64,000 bases of DNA from Candidatus Epulonipiscium sp. (GCA_012521395.1 JAAYML010000127.1:38949-102948), one strand, 5' to 3'. Counted from the stretch's first letter, positions 30,869-41,851 are shown. Numbers and translations: made by a program. The notes: a model not told the origin generated them from the sequence alone.

Positions 30869-31669
30869 TTAGCCCACTTGTAACTCTAATCTTAAACGGT
30901 CTGCAATAAGAGCTATAAATTCACTGTTCGTAGGCTTCCCTTTGCCATTATTAATTGTATAACCAAAAAGCTTATTAATGGTATCCATTTTTCCTCTGCT
31001 CCAGGCTACTTCAATGGCATGGCGAATGGCTCTTTCTACCCTGCTGGGCGTCGTATTATATTGTTTAGCAATGGATGGATACAATTGTTTTGTAATAGAA
31101 TTTAATATCTCCATATCATTAATAGACATGATAATTGCATCCCTGAGATACTGATATCCTTTAATATGAGCAGGTATACCTATTTCATGAATAATATTGG
31201 TCACTTCCGTTTCTAAATTATGAGCAGTGGGTACATAAGAACCTTTGCTAAGGGACATCGTTGAACCTCTGCTTTTTATAATTTCATGATGTCCTTTTAA
31301 CTGACGAATACGATTAATAAGGGTTTCCATATCAAAAGGTTTTATAATATAATATTCCGCCCCTAAATTTAATGCTTTTTCAGTAATTTTATCTTGTCCT
31401 ACAGCAGAAAGCATCACAAATACTGGTCTTTTTTCCATTTGAACTTTTTTAAGCTTTTCAATTACACCTATTCCGTCTAAATGGGGCATAATGACATCCA
31501 ATATTACAACATCCGGAGTCTTTTCTAAAATCATCTCATATGCTTCTGTCCCATTATTAGCTGTACCAATAACTTCCATATCACTTTGTCTATTGAGGTA
31601 TTCAGCTAAAATTTCGCAAAAATCTTTGTTATCATCTGCTAAAACGATTTTAATTTTATCCGTATTCAA
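30869..31669 (-). CDS. spo0A: Stage 0 sporulation response regulator Spo0A
   Basis: Receiver domain plus [20 protein letters not shown] effector recognition helix. Confidence 0.98.
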   Translation of the reverse strand: MNTDKIKIVLADDNKDFCEILAEYLNRQSDMEVIGTANNGTEAYEMILEKTPDVVILDVIMPHLDGIGVIEKLKKVQMEKRPVFVMLSAVGQDKITEKALNLGAEYYIIKPFDMETLINRIRQLKGHHEIIKSRGSTMSLSKGSYVPTAHNLETEVTNIIHEIGIPAHIKGYQYLRDAIIMSINDMEILNSITKQLYPSIAKQYNTTPSRVERAIRHAIEVAWSRGKMDTINKLFGYTINNGKGKPTNSEFIALIADRLRLELQVG

Positions 31670-31758
31670 AAAAATGACCCCCTTGTAATTTGATAACGGC
31701 TTATCTTAGCGTAAGCCTTGAAAAACTCACTTTCCATAGAAATATCCAATCTATTCCT

Positions 31759-31787
31759 ATTATAATGAATGCATAAAATAAAATCAA
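31759..31787 (-). promoter_or_regulatory. Putative sigma-A promoter of spo0A
   Basis: Minus strand TTGATT-17 bp-TATAAT. Confidence 0.6.
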
Positions 31788-31842
31788 GATTGATTATTCA
31801 CAAAAAAGAACTTCTTAATAAAATAGAGTATATATTTCAATT

Positions 31843-33147
31843 TTATTCCAAATCACTTTCATTTTTTAGCATATTTTCTATAAATATTCCGTAACCTTTC
31901 GTTGGATCATGAACAAAAACATGGGTTACTGCACCTACCAGTTTTTCATCTTGTATGATAGGACTGCCACTCATTCCCTGGATAATACCATTCGTCTTAT
32001 CCAATAGTCTTGGATCAGTGATTTTAATAATCATTCCTTTCGAAATATCCTGTTGAAATCTGGATACTTTTTGTATTACAATTTCAAATTCTTCTATTTT
32101 GTCACCCGAAATATTCGATAGAATGATTGCCTTTCCCTCATGTATTTCATTTTGAAAAGCAATAGGAAAACTTTTTTTAGGAAAAGCTTTCATTTTTTTA
32201 GGGTCTAATTTTCCAAAAATACCTTGACTGGTATTTAATTCAATGGTCCCTAACTGAGCTTCTTCTGTGTCATAGATAGCTCCGGTCAGTTCTCCAGGTA
32301 TTCCTCTTCGACCTTTTTTTATGGAAGTAATTTCTGCTTTCATGATTTTTCCGTTCTTTATAGGAATAATCTTCCTGGTATCTATATCCGTTATACCATG
32401 ACCTAAAGCACCAAAGGTATAGCTTTTAGGATTATAATAAGTAATCGTTCCAATGCCCTGGGTTTCATCCCGTACCCAGGCTCCTATTTTATAGCTTTTA
32501 TCGATTTCACTTTTTATCGGGGTAACATAAATTTCAAGCAGCTCATTATCTCTTTTTATGGTCATTTTTAAGACTTTTCCATTGGAATTCTCAATAGCAG
32601 AAATCAGTTCTTCTTTATTTTCTATACTTTTTTCATTGACTTTTAAAATTAAATCTCCCGTTTTAAGTATGCCCCTGGAGGGCGTATACTCTTTACCATC
32701 TTCTGAAATGACTGTTCCTGTCCCTAAGACCATTATGCCATCAGTAGATACGTTTACGCCTACGGTCATTCCGCAAGGAACCAATTCTTTTTGAGATATG
32801 ATATCGACTTTTACGGTTTTTAGTGGAACTATTCCTAAAAATTTTAATTTTACATCAAGCGTTGCTTGTTCTGTTGGCTGAACAGAAAAAGGAGAACGTA
32901 AATCAATTTGAAAATTATTGCTTTCTATTGGTTTATTATTAAATTTTAAAACACCTATTTTTTCTGATGAAATTTTCGCCTGAAGCGGGAGATTAAATTC
33001 AAAATCATGATTTCTCCCTGCCATCATTTCTATTTCTTTTGGTATATAATAATAAGAAGCTGCATAAGGACTGATCAAAAGTACAAAAATAACAAATAAA
33101 ACAGCAAATCTTAAAAACTTTTTATTATTCATCATTTTCACCCTCAA
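31843..33147 (-). CDS. spoIVB: SpoIVB serine peptidase
   Basis: PDZ domain; GALGHGITD; GMSGSPIIQ. Confidence 0.96.
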   Translation of the reverse strand: MRVKMMNNKKFLRFAVLFVIFVLLISPYAASYYYIPKEIEMMAGRNHDFEFNLPLQAKISSEKIGVLKFNNKPIESNNFQIDLRSPFSVQPTEQATLDVKLKFLGIVPLKTVKVDIISQKELVPCGMTVGVNVSTDGIMVLGTGTVISEDGKEYTPSRGILKTGDLILKVNEKSIENKEELISAIENSNGKVLKMTIKRDNELLEIYVTPIKSEIDKSYKIGAWVRDETQGIGTITYYNPKSYTFGALGHGITDIDTRKIIPIKNGKIMKAEITSIKKGRRGIPGELTGAIYDTEEAQLGTIELNTSQGIFGKLDPKKMKAFPKKSFPIAFQNEIHEGKAIILSNISGDKIEEFEIVIQKVSRFQQDISKGMIIKITDPRLLDKTNGIIQGMSGSPIIQDEKLVGAVTHVFVHDPTKGYGIFIENMLKNESDLE

Positions 33148-33156
33148 TACAAATTA

Positions 33157-33214
33157 AAAAAGGTTAATTTATGTTTCTGGAGCATGTAGCTTATAAACAT
33201 AAATTAACCTTTTT
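33157..33214 (-). terminator. Extended 20-bp hairpin downstream of recN
   Basis: AAAAAGGTTAATTTATGTTT / 18-nt loop / AAACATAAATTAACCTTTTT. Confidence 0.8.
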
Positions 33215-33251
33215 AAATTGTTCTTATACTAGTCAAAAGCTTACAAGAAAA

Positions 33252-34952
33252 TTAATTCAGCTTTGCCTTAAAATGCTTTGCCAGCAATCTCATTTCTTCT
33301 GCATTTTTTAAACTAATGTCCGTTATCTGTGCACCACTGATTAGTCGTGCCAATTCATAAATTACTTCATCTTCTTTTAACGCTTTAATGGAAGAAATTG
33401 CCTTGTTTTCGTCAATTCTTTTTTCAATTTTGTAATTACAATCGCCCATGGCAGCAATTTGTGGCAAATGGGTAATACAGATGACCTGTCTTTTTCTGGA
33501 TATGTAACCTAATTTCTCAGCAACTTTTTGTGCCGTTGCCCCACTAATTCCTGTATCAATTTCATCAAAAATCAATGTTCCTATTTCATCAATATCAGCA
33601 AGTACACATTTTAATGCCAGCATAATTCTTGACATTTCTCCACCAGATGCAATTTTAGCCAGAGGCTTTAATTCTTCACCAGGGTTTGTAGAAATCAAAA
33701 ATTCAACATTATCCCAACCATTTTCATTAAAGCTGTCTTTTTGGCTAAACATGACAGAAAACTTAGCTTCTTTCATTGCTAATTCAGCCAGGATACTTTC
33801 AATTCTTTCTTCAATAATTTTGGCTTTTTCTTTACGGATGTCAGAAATTTTTCCTGAAAGTCTTTTAATTTCATCCTCTAAAAGGGCATATTGATTTTTT
33901 AAATTTTTTAAGGTTTCTTCACTATTAACAATCCGTTCTAATTCTTCTTCAATTTTATCTTTATAAAGAAGAATTTCCTCTATAGAATTTCCATATTTTC
34001 TTTTTAAATCAAACAATAAATCCAGACGTTCTTCTACAGCTTTTAATTCATATGGATCATGGTGGATCTGATCTTTGTACTGTCTGATATCTCTAACCAT
34101 GTCATCCAGTAAAAGCTGTATATTCTCAAGATTTTCATATAAAGGCATCAGTTCATCATCGACATCTGCTAAATCCCTTAAAAGCCTCAGCGCTTCAGAT
34201 AAGAATAAGGAGGTAGAATGATTTTCATAATCATTCCCATATAATAAGCCATAAAGTTCTTCCATGCCTCTTACTAATTTTTCGGAATTAGACAGCTTTT
34301 TTAATTGATTTTGGAGTTGTTCTTCTTCACCAATTTCAAATTTTGCATTTGTAATTTCATCTAACTGATACTGCAGAAGATCAATTTTCCGTTCAATCTC
34401 TTTTTCATCACCTATCAGGGAACTTATTTGTTTTTCAATATTTTTATATTCTTTATATTTGCTTTCCAGTTCTTTTTTTAAAGCCGCTAACTCATCTTTA
34501 CAAAAAGAATCCAATAGTTCTATATGTTTTCCCACATCCAATAAGGACTGATGCTCATGCTGACCATGGACATCTATCAATTTAGAAGATACTTGTCTTA
34601 ACATGCCGGTTGTTACCGTTTGACCATTAATCCGACATACAGTTCTGCCCGATTGATTAATCGCCCTTGTAATAAGGACATAACGGTCTTCTTCTACTTC
34701 TATTCCCTGATTTTTTATAAGCTCCAGGATTTCATCATTTTCAACAAAAAAAAGAAGTTCCACAAGGGCATTTTCTTCACCGGTACGGATAATATCTCTT
34801 GAACCACGCTCTCCTAAAGCAAAATTAATAGAACCAATTAAAATAGACTTTCCAGCGCCCGTTTCCCCTGTTAAAATGTTTAAAAATTCTTTAAAATCAA
34901 TGGTTATTTCATTAATTAAGGCTATGTTTTTTATATAGATATGTACAAGCAT
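33252..34952 (-). CDS. recN: DNA repair protein RecN
   Basis: ILTGETGAGKSIL; HGQHEHQSLLD; SGGEMSRIMLALK. Confidence 0.97.
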   Translation of the reverse strand: MLVHIYIKNIALINEITIDFKEFLNILTGETGAGKSILIGSINFALGERGSRDIIRTGEENALVELLFFVENDEILELIKNQGIEVEEDRYVLITRAINQSGRTVCRINGQTVTTGMLRQVSSKLIDVHGQHEHQSLLDVGKHIELLDSFCKDELAALKKELESKYKEYKNIEKQISSLIGDEKEIERKIDLLQYQLDEITNAKFEIGEEEQLQNQLKKLSNSEKLVRGMEELYGLLYGNDYENHSTSLFLSEALRLLRDLADVDDELMPLYENLENIQLLLDDMVRDIRQYKDQIHHDPYELKAVEERLDLLFDLKRKYGNSIEEILLYKDKIEEELERIVNSEETLKNLKNQYALLEDEIKRLSGKISDIRKEKAKIIEERIESILAELAMKEAKFSVMFSQKDSFNENGWDNVEFLISTNPGEELKPLAKIASGGEMSRIMLALKCVLADIDEIGTLIFDEIDTGISGATAQKVAEKLGYISRKRQVICITHLPQIAAMGDCNYKIEKRIDENKAISSIKALKEDEVIYELARLISGAQITDISLKNAEEMRLLAKHFKAKLN

Positions 34953-34967
34953 GAAAATCAACTCCTA

Positions 34968-35420
34968 TCAGGAATTCAGGATGCGGTTTAGTTTTTCCAT
35001 TAACTTCAAAGCTTCCTGGTCGGATCTTACAGCACAAAAAATCGTATCATCTCCTGCAATGGTCCCAACAATTTCAGGATAATTAAATGCATCCATCGCT
35101 GCTGCGACTGCCATAGCCATTCCCGTTATTGTCTTCACCACCAAAATGCTTTGCGCAATGTCCATACTGACAAAGCCTTCTTTAAATACCCGGATATATT
35201 TAGAGGAAATATTCTTTTCACTTTGGCCAATTACAGAATACTTTTGAATGCCTTTCTCGTTAGCAACTTTCGTAAGTTTTAATTCTCTGATATCTCGTGA
35301 AACTGTAGCCTGAGTGACTTCAAATCCTGCTTCCCTTAATCTGTCCGCCAATTCCTCCTGGGTTTCTATATCATAATTGTTAATGAGTTCAAGAATTTTG
35401 GCTTGACGTTTAAGCTTCAT
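34968..35420 (-). CDS. argR: Arginine repressor ArgR/AhrC
   Basis: EELADRLREAGFEVTQATVSRDIRELKL; AGDDTIF. Confidence 0.96.
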   Translation of the reverse strand: MKLKRQAKILELINNYDIETQEELADRLREAGFEVTQATVSRDIRELKLTKVANEKGIQKYSVIGQSEKNISSKYIRVFKEGFVSMDIAQSILVVKTITGMAMAVAAAMDAFNYPEIVGTIAGDDTIFCAVRSDQEALKLMEKLNRILNS

Positions 35421-35424
35421 CTAC

Positions 35425-36288
35425 TCACTTCCTTATCCCAACGATTTTCTTCCTTAATATATCATAAAAATTATAGTCCGAAGTCTTAATGATTTTTGTC
35501 ATATAAGTTGATTTCGTTACCTGTATGATATCATGATTATCTAATTGATAGCCTAATTGTCCGTCTATCGTAAGGATAATATCACAGTTGTGGTTTTCGC
35601 AAATCTCAATTTCTATATAATCTTCATCTGAAACGACAATAGACCTTGCACTTAAACTATGGGGACAAATAGGCGTTATTACCATCATCTTAGAATTAGG
35701 ATCAAGAATGGGACCTCCCGCTGATAAATTATAAGCCGTAGAACCAGTAGGAGTTGATACAATGATACCATCAGCTGAATAATAATCCACAAACTGATTG
35801 TTAATGTATACTTTTAAATTAATAATTCTGGATAAGGAACTCCGGGTCACCCCAATATCGTTTAAACAAATTAGTTTCTGCTGGTTATTTTTTTTACAAT
35901 CCTTTACCTTTACTTCCAGCATCATTCTCTTCTCAATAGAATAATTCCCGGCCAGGACTTTTTCTAAAGCCTGAAGGGAGGATGCTTTTTCTACTTCGGC
36001 CAAAAAACCTAAAGTACCTAAATTAATCCCTAAAATAGGTGTATCATAAATTGCCGCTTTTCTGGCAGCACTTAAAAAAGTACCATCGCCTCCTAAAACC
36101 ACAATAAAATCTGAATCCTGATAAATTTCTTCTTCTTTTTTTGACAGATGAGGCTTTTCTAAAATTTTTGCCAGATTTTCAGGGATATAAACCAAGCAAT
36201 TTCTTTGCATCAGCCAATCCATAATTTTTATACTACTATCCAGATTAATATCCTTTTTTATATTAACGATAAGGCCTGCTTTTTTCAA
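35425..36288 (-). CDS. nadK: NAD kinase
   Basis: VVLGGDGTFL; GINLGTLGFLAEV; TPTGSTAYNLSAGGP. Confidence 0.97.
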   Translation of the reverse strand: MKKAGLIVNIKKDINLDSSIKIMDWLMQRNCLVYIPENLAKILEKPHLSKKEEEIYQDSDFIVVLGGDGTFLSAARKAAIYDTPILGINLGTLGFLAEVEKASSLQALEKVLAGNYSIEKRMMLEVKVKDCKKNNQQKLICLNDIGVTRSSLSRIINLKVYINNQFVDYYSADGIIVSTPTGSTAYNLSAGGPILDPNSKMMVITPICPHSLSARSIVVSDEDYIEIEICENHNCDIILTIDGQLGYQLDNHDIIQVTKSTYMTKIIKTSDYNFYDILRKKIVGIRK

Positions 36289-36322
36289 GAAAAATCCCTC
36301 CCTTTATAAGAAAAGCCCATCC

Positions 36323-37135
36323 TTATCCATTTAACGTTTCATGAGCTTTTCTTACAACTTCTCTAATAAGTTGATGATCCGCATGATATATATGATTATT
36401 GCTATTTTTAACAAAATAAACTAAATATTCAATATTTCCTTCTGGTCCCTTGATAGGGGAATGGGTTAAACCTTTCAAATATAAATTTTCACTTAAGCCA
36501 TATTCAATAACATTCATAATCACTTCTTCATGGACCTTAGGATCCCTGACAACACCTTTTTTCCCCACCTTTTCCCGTCCAGCTTCAAACTGTGGTTTTA
36601 TTAAGGCTACAATTTCCCCTTCTTCTTTCAATAAATTCATAACAGGTCTTAATACTTTGCAAAGAGAAATAAAAGACACATCAATAGAAGCAAAATCTCC
36701 CTTATCATCTAAATCTTCTTCCCTGACATAACGGATATTAGTCTTTTCCATGCAAACAACCCGTTCATCGTTTCTAAGCTCCCAGGCAAATTGTCCATAG
36801 CCAACATCAATGGCATAGACTTTTTTTGCTCCCTTTTGAAGCATACAGTCTGTAAAACCTCCAGTAGACGCCCCTATATCCAAAGCAATTTTATCTTCTA
36901 AATGAATTGCAAAACAATCCAGGGCTTTTTCTAATTTATAACCTCCACGACTGACATATTTCATTGTCCCTTTGACTTCTAACCGGGCCTCTGTACTCAC
37001 TTTTGCCCCAGCCTTATCTTCTCTGATACCATCTACAAATACTAAACCTGCCATAATGCTTCTTTTGGCTTTTTCCCTTGAATCAAAAAAACCTTTTTTA
37101 ACAAGAAGTAAATCTAATCTTTCTTTGCTGCTCAT
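36323..37135 (-). CDS. TlyA family RNA methyltransferase / hemolysin-like
   Basis: S4 domain; DIGASTGGFTDCMLQ; KPQFEAGR. Confidence 0.95.
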   Translation of the reverse strand: MSSKERLDLLLVKKGFFDSREKAKRSIMAGLVFVDGIREDKAGAKVSTEARLEVKGTMKYVSRGGYKLEKALDCFAIHLEDKIALDIGASTGGFTDCMLQKGAKKVYAIDVGYGQFAWELRNDERVVCMEKTNIRYVREEDLDDKGDFASIDVSFISLCKVLRPVMNLLKEEGEIVALIKPQFEAGREKVGKKGVVRDPKVHEEVIMNVIEYGLSENLYLKGLTHSPIKGPEGNIEYLVYFVKNSNNHIYHADHQLIREVVRKAHETLNG

Positions 37136-37142
37136 TACATAA

Positions 37143-39014
37143 TCATCCTTTAGCCGTTAATTGACGAATAATTTCTTCTTCCATTGTTTCAGCATCCAGT
37201 CCATATTCCCTGTATAATTCTTCAACGCTTCCCTGGGCAATAAATTCATCGGGAAAAGCAAAAATCCTGACCTCAACATCTTTTATATGGTGTTTTGCAA
37301 GCAATTCCAGCACTTTACTGCCAAAACCACCGGATAAAACATTATCTTCCATAGTAAAAATTTTATTATGCTGCTTCGCAAGCTCGACAATACTTTCTTC
37401 ATCCACTGGTTTAATAAATCTTGGATTGATCAAAGTTAAATGATAGCCTTTTTCTTTTAAATTTTCAACAATTATTTTAGCCTTTTCCATCATTTTACCA
37501 ACCGCAATAATTGCAGCATCTTTTCCTTCATACAAAATCTCTGCTCTTTGATATTCAATAGGTTGATGCACTGAAGGGAACAAATCTGGCGCTTCCCCTT
37601 TAGGGTAACGGATGGCCACTGGTCCATTTATACTAAAAGAATACTTCAGCATTTCAACAAATTCACTTTTATCTTTTGGTGCCATAATGGTCATATTAGG
37701 CATATGGGATAAAAAAGACAAATCAAATATCCCCTGATGGGTTTCTCCGTCAGGTCCTACAATACCTGCCCTGTCAATAGCAAAAACAACGGGTAAATTT
37801 TGAATGCAGACATCATGGATAATTTGGTCATAAGCTCTTTGTAAAAAAGACGAATATACCGCAAATACAGGATGAAAGCCCCCTTTTGCCAGACCTGCTG
37901 CAAAAGTCACGGCGTGCTGCTCTGCAATACCTACATCAAAAAATCTTTGGGGAAATTTTTTACTAAACTCCTTTAGACCGGTCCCATCAGGCATTGCTGC
38001 TGTAATGGCAACCAGCTTCTTATTTTCTTTAGCCAGTTCAACTAAGGTTTTTCCAAAAACATCTGAATAACTTTCTTTATTGTCTTTTCTTAAAGATTCT
38101 CCTGTTTCTATATCAAAGGTATCTACACCGTGATAACGGCTGGGATACTTTTCGGCAAAACTATAGCCTTTTCCTTTTACCGTATTGACATGAAGTAAAA
38201 TAGGTCCTTTCATCTTTTTAACCCGTTGAATTACCGTAACCAATTCTTTAATATTGTGACCATCAACAGGACCAACATAAGTAAAGCCCAGTTCTTCAAA
38301 CAGGCTTCCTGGAACCAGTAAATAGCGAATACCTTCTTTCGTCTTTTTCACAGTTTTTTCAAGGCTTTCCCCTATCCCGGGGATTTTCTTAAGAGCCTGG
38401 GATATATCTTCTTTCACTTCAAGATAAACTGGTTCTGTACGTAACTTATTTAAGTATTTTGAAAGTCCTCCCACATTTGGCGCAATCGACATTTGGTTGT
38501 CGTTTAAAATAACAATTAAATCACTATTGGATCTGCCTGCATTATTTAAAGCCTCAAAAGCCATTCCTCCCGTTAAAGAACCATCTCCAATGACTGCAAT
38601 CACAGAAAATTTTTCATTATTTAAATCCCGGGCAGCAGCAAGCCCCAGGGCTACAGAAATTGATGTAGAACTATGACCAGTATCAAAAATATCGTGGATG
38701 CTTTCTTTATGTTTTGGAAAACCACTTATCCCTTTATATTTTCTTAAACGGTCAAATTGATCTTTTCTGCCTGTAAGAATTTTATGGACATAACTTTGAT
38801 GACCAACATCCCAAATAATTTTATCCTTGGGGGAATCAAAACAATAATGCAATGCCAAAGTTAACTCCACAACACCCAGGTTGGAAGCTAAATGACCTCC
38901 GGAATGACTAATTTTCTCAATTAAAAAGGCTCTTATTTCTTTGGCAAGGATGTTTAATTTATCTGCATTTAACTTTTTTAAATCTTTAGGTGAATGAATG
39001 CCATCCATAATCAT
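37143..39014 (-). CDS. dxs: 1-deoxy-D-xylulose-5-phosphate synthase
   Basis: GHQSYVHKILTGR; GDGSLTGGMAFEALN; DRAGIVGPDGETHQG. Confidence 0.98.
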   Translation of the reverse strand: MIMDGIHSPKDLKKLNADKLNILAKEIRAFLIEKISHSGGHLASNLGVVELTLALHYCFDSPKDKIIWDVGHQSYVHKILTGRKDQFDRLRKYKGISGFPKHKESIHDIFDTGHSSTSISVALGLAAARDLNNEKFSVIAVIGDGSLTGGMAFEALNNAGRSNSDLIVILNDNQMSIAPNVGGLSKYLNKLRTEPVYLEVKEDISQALKKIPGIGESLEKTVKKTKEGIRYLLVPGSLFEELGFTYVGPVDGHNIKELVTVIQRVKKMKGPILLHVNTVKGKGYSFAEKYPSRYHGVDTFDIETGESLRKDNKESYSDVFGKTLVELAKENKKLVAITAAMPDGTGLKEFSKKFPQRFFDVGIAEQHAVTFAAGLAKGGFHPVFAVYSSFLQRAYDQIIHDVCIQNLPVVFAIDRAGIVGPDGETHQGIFDLSFLSHMPNMTIMAPKDKSEFVEMLKYSFSINGPVAIRYPKGEAPDLFPSVHQPIEYQRAEILYEGKDAAIIAVGKMMEKAKIIVENLKEKGYHLTLINPRFIKPVDEESIVELAKQHNKIFTMEDNVLSGGFGSKVLELLAKHHIKDVEVRIFAFPDEFIAQGSVEELYREYGLDAETMEEEIIRQLTAKG

Positions 39015-39038
39015 TGCAGATTAATCCCTTCTTTCCTG

Positions 39039-39482
39039 TCAGAAAAATATTAACCCGATTACAATCCCTAAAAGGGCCCCCGCAATCACTTCAACAGGTG
39101 TATGACCAAGAAGCTCTTTTAACCTTTCTTCAAAATGAAAATCCATATTTTCTATTTCTTCAATAATTTTATTTAAAACAGCGGCCTGTTTTCCAGCAGC
39201 CCTTCTTACACCTGCTGCATCATACATCACAATAAATCCTATGACAACTGCAACACCAAACAAAGGCGAATCATAACCGACAGTTTCCCCTACTTTTACA
39301 CACATAGCCATTACAAAAGCCGAATGGGAACTGGGCATACCTCCAGAACCAACCAATCTGGAAAAATCAAGCTTACGGCTCTGTATTAATACAACAATTA
39401 CTTTCAATAACTGTGCTATAAACCAAGCGACTACGGCAGCTTTTAAAACATTATTATTCCATATAGCTTGAATAAGTTGCAA
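39039..39482 (-). CDS. Divergent PAP2 family protein (YuiD-like)
   Basis: GSGGMPSSHSAFVMAMC; MYDAAGVRRAAGKQA; GHTPVEVIAGALLG. Confidence 0.9.
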   Translation of the reverse strand: MQLIQAIWNNNVLKAAVVAWFIAQLLKVIVVLIQSRKLDFSRLVGSGGMPSSHSAFVMAMCVKVGETVGYDSPLFGVAVVIGFIVMYDAAGVRRAAGKQAAVLNKIIEEIENMDFHFEERLKELLGHTPVEVIAGALLGIVIGLIFF

Positions 39483-39494
39483 AATAAATCCTCC

Positions 39495-40382
39495 TTAATA
39501 CGTACGTGTCATCAAATAATACGACAGCCAGGCTAAAAAAGCAGCTTTTTCTCCGAAAACTTCCAAAGCACTGATTCCCTGTTTGGTAAGCTTTTCTACA
39601 TATTTCCTTGACGCTTCAAGACCTACGATGGAAACAAGAGTTGCTTTTTCATTTTTTATATCGCTGTTTATAGCTTTACCTAATTTTTCTTGTGAACCTG
39701 TAATGTCTAAAATATCGTCCTGAATTTGAAAAGCCATTCCAATACAATAACCCAGCTGTCCCAGAGCCTCTATCTCCTCCTTAGTTCCTTTGCCTAAGAT
39801 TCCACCAGCTTTTAATGAAGCTTCTATCATGGCTGCAGTTTTATTTTTATGAATAAAAAGCAGGGTTTCCATATCCACCTGACGGCCTTCTGAAAGCAAA
39901 TCAATAACTTGTCCGCCAATCATGCCCTCTGTTCCTGCACAAGTTGCAATAATATCCATTGCTTCAAGCGCTTCTCTTCCTGAACAAGTCAAGGAAGCCT
40001 TAATCATCAGTTCATATGCTTTATTTAAAAGCGCATCACCAGCTAGAATAGCCATTCCTTCTCCATAAACTTTATGGTTGGTTGGTTTGCCTCTTCGTAA
40101 ATCATCATTGTCCATGGCAGGTAAATCATCATGGATTAAAGAATAGGTATGTATCATTTCAATGGCACAGGCAAAAGGATAAATGATTTCACCTTCTCCA
40201 CCAACCGCTTCAAAAGCTGATAGCATTAAAACTGGTCTAAGTCTTTTACCACCTGCAAAAATACTATATGCCATGGCATCATAAATGATTTTAGCCTGTG
40301 AATCTGGAATACTATTAAATAGTTTGTCCAAATAATGATTGATTAATTTTATTTTTTGCTCTAATGCTTCTTTATAGTTCAT
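39495..40382 (-). CDS. ispA: Farnesyl diphosphate synthase / short-chain prenyltransferase
   Basis: GGKRLRPVL; DDLPAMDNDDLRRGKPTNHK; FQIQDDILD; start MNYKEALEQ. Confidence 0.96.
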   Translation of the reverse strand: MNYKEALEQKIKLINHYLDKLFNSIPDSQAKIIYDAMAYSIFAGGKRLRPVLMLSAFEAVGGEGEIIYPFACAIEMIHTYSLIHDDLPAMDNDDLRRGKPTNHKVYGEGMAILAGDALLNKAYELMIKASLTCSGREALEAMDIIATCAGTEGMIGGQVIDLLSEGRQVDMETLLFIHKNKTAAMIEASLKAGGILGKGTKEEIEALGQLGYCIGMAFQIQDDILDITGSQEKLGKAINSDIKNEKATLVSIVGLEASRKYVEKLTKQGISALEVFGEKAAFLAWLSYYLMTRTY

Positions 40383-40623
40383 TGTCTTTCTCCCATGCAT
40401 CAAATACTTTTTCAACAAATTTACCTTCAAAATCTTTTTGCAACTCAACCACCTGCTTCTCTGCTTCCTCTAACTGTTTAGAGCAAAGCAGACTTAATTC
40501 CATTCCTTCTTTATAATATTTTAAAGCGTCTTCTAAACGAATATCCCCTTCCTGCAATAATTCAACCAATTCTTCCAAACGCTTAATTCCTTCCTCAAAA
40601 GATAAGGGCTTTTTCTTAGCCAT
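40372..40623 (-). CDS. xseB: Exodeoxyribonuclease VII small subunit
   Basis: LSFEEGIKRLEELVELLQEGDIRLEDALKYYKEGMEL; start MAKKK. Confidence 0.95.
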   Translation of the reverse strand: MAKKKPLSFEEGIKRLEELVELLQEGDIRLEDALKYYKEGMELSLLCSKQLEEAEKQVVELQKDFEGKFVEKVFDAWEKDNEL

Positions 40624-41851
40624 CAAACCCCTCCTCATCTTCCTGAATTCCTTTAACAACTGCATCAATGATACCATCTTTTAACTTTATATAAATAGCA
40701 TCTTCCACTTTGACATCCCCTATTGAAGAAATATTCCGGCCTTCTTTGCTTAAAGTAATGGAATAACCCCTTAATAAAGTGTTCAAAGGGGATAAAGCTT
40801 CTAAAGCTTTTATTTCTTTACCAAACTGGCTCCTTTTTTTTTCTAAAATGTGCTTCATACTGTTATTCAGGATTTTTTCCAGGCTATCTAAGTCCTGCTG
40901 CTTTTTATAAATCCTGTCTAAAGGCTTTCTAAAAGGAACCGATTGATTAATCTTCTTTAATTTTTCTAATTCTGAATAGATTTTGTCTTCCATTAAATGA
41001 TTAAGCGTTTTATAAGCAATGTGCACCCTTAATCTTAAGTCCTTTAATAAAGGTACAGCCAATTCTGCAGCTGCTGAAGGGGTTGGAGCTCTCAAATCTG
41101 CAACAAAATCTGCTATCGTATAGTCAGTTTCATGGCCTACTGCAGAAATAACAGGTATCTTTGATTCAAAGATAGCTCTTGCGACAATTTCCTCATTGAA
41201 TGCCCATAAATCTTCCAGAGAGCCTCCGCCTCTTCCTACAATAAGAACATCGGCTTGTCCCCACTGATTCATCTCATAAATGGCATGGGCAATTTCCCCC
41301 GGAGCCTGCTCGCCCTGCACCAAAACCGGATAGACCACCAATTTGATATTAGGGTTTCTTCTTTTGGATATTTGGATAATATCTCTGATCGCTGCCCCCG
41401 TAGGAGAAGTAATAATCCCTACAACCTCTGGAAAAGCGGGTATAGCTTTTTTATGCGCCTGCAAAAAAAGGCCTTCCTTTTCCAGTTTTTCTTTCAGCCT
41501 TTCATAAGCCTCATATAAAGCTCCAATACCTTTTTGCTCCATCTGACTGACATAAATTTGATACTGCCCTGTTTTTTCATACACAGAGACAGAACCTTTT
41601 ACAATAACATTCATACCATTTTGGGGATCAAAACGAAGGAATGCTGCACTACTTCTGAACATAATGCATGAAATGGCTCCATCTTTATCTTTCAAAGTAA
41701 AATAGATATGACCAGAACTATGTCTTTTAAAATTTGAAATTTCTCCTTCAACCCAGATATTGCTCAAAACATAATCACTATCAATTAAGGCTTTAATATA
41801 ATGGTTTACATCAGATACCGTTAAAACTTTTTTATTCATCATAAGGCTCAC
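40616..41851 (-). CDS. xseA: Exodeoxyribonuclease VII large subunit
   Basis: WVEGEISNFKRHSSGHIYFTLKD; GRGGGSLEDLWAFNEE. Confidence 0.97.
   Translation of the reverse strand: MSLMMNKKVLTVSDVNHYIKALIDSDYVLSNIWVEGEISNFKRHSSGHIYFTLKDKDGAISCIMFRSSAAFLRFDPQNGMNVIVKGSVSVYEKTGQYQIYVSQMEQKGIGALYEAYERLKEKLEKEGLFLQAHKKAIPAFPEVVGIITSPTGAAIRDIIQISKRRNPNIKLVVYPVLVQGEQAPGEIAHAIYEMNQWGQADVLIVGRGGGSLEDLWAFNEEIVARAIFESKIPVISAVGHETDYTIADFVADLRAPTPSAAAELAVPLLKDLRLRVHIAYKTLNHLMEDKIYSELEKLKKINQSVPFRKPLDRIYKKQQDLDSLEKILNNSMKHILEKKRSQFGKEIKALEALSPLNTLLRGYSITLSKEGRNISSIGDVKVEDAIYIKLKDGIIDAVVKGIQEDEEGFDG

Noticed and set aside
40383-40448. 22-aa N-terminal extension of the IspA ORF
   Set aside because: It overlaps xseB; MNYKEALEQK at 40382 is the more plausible start
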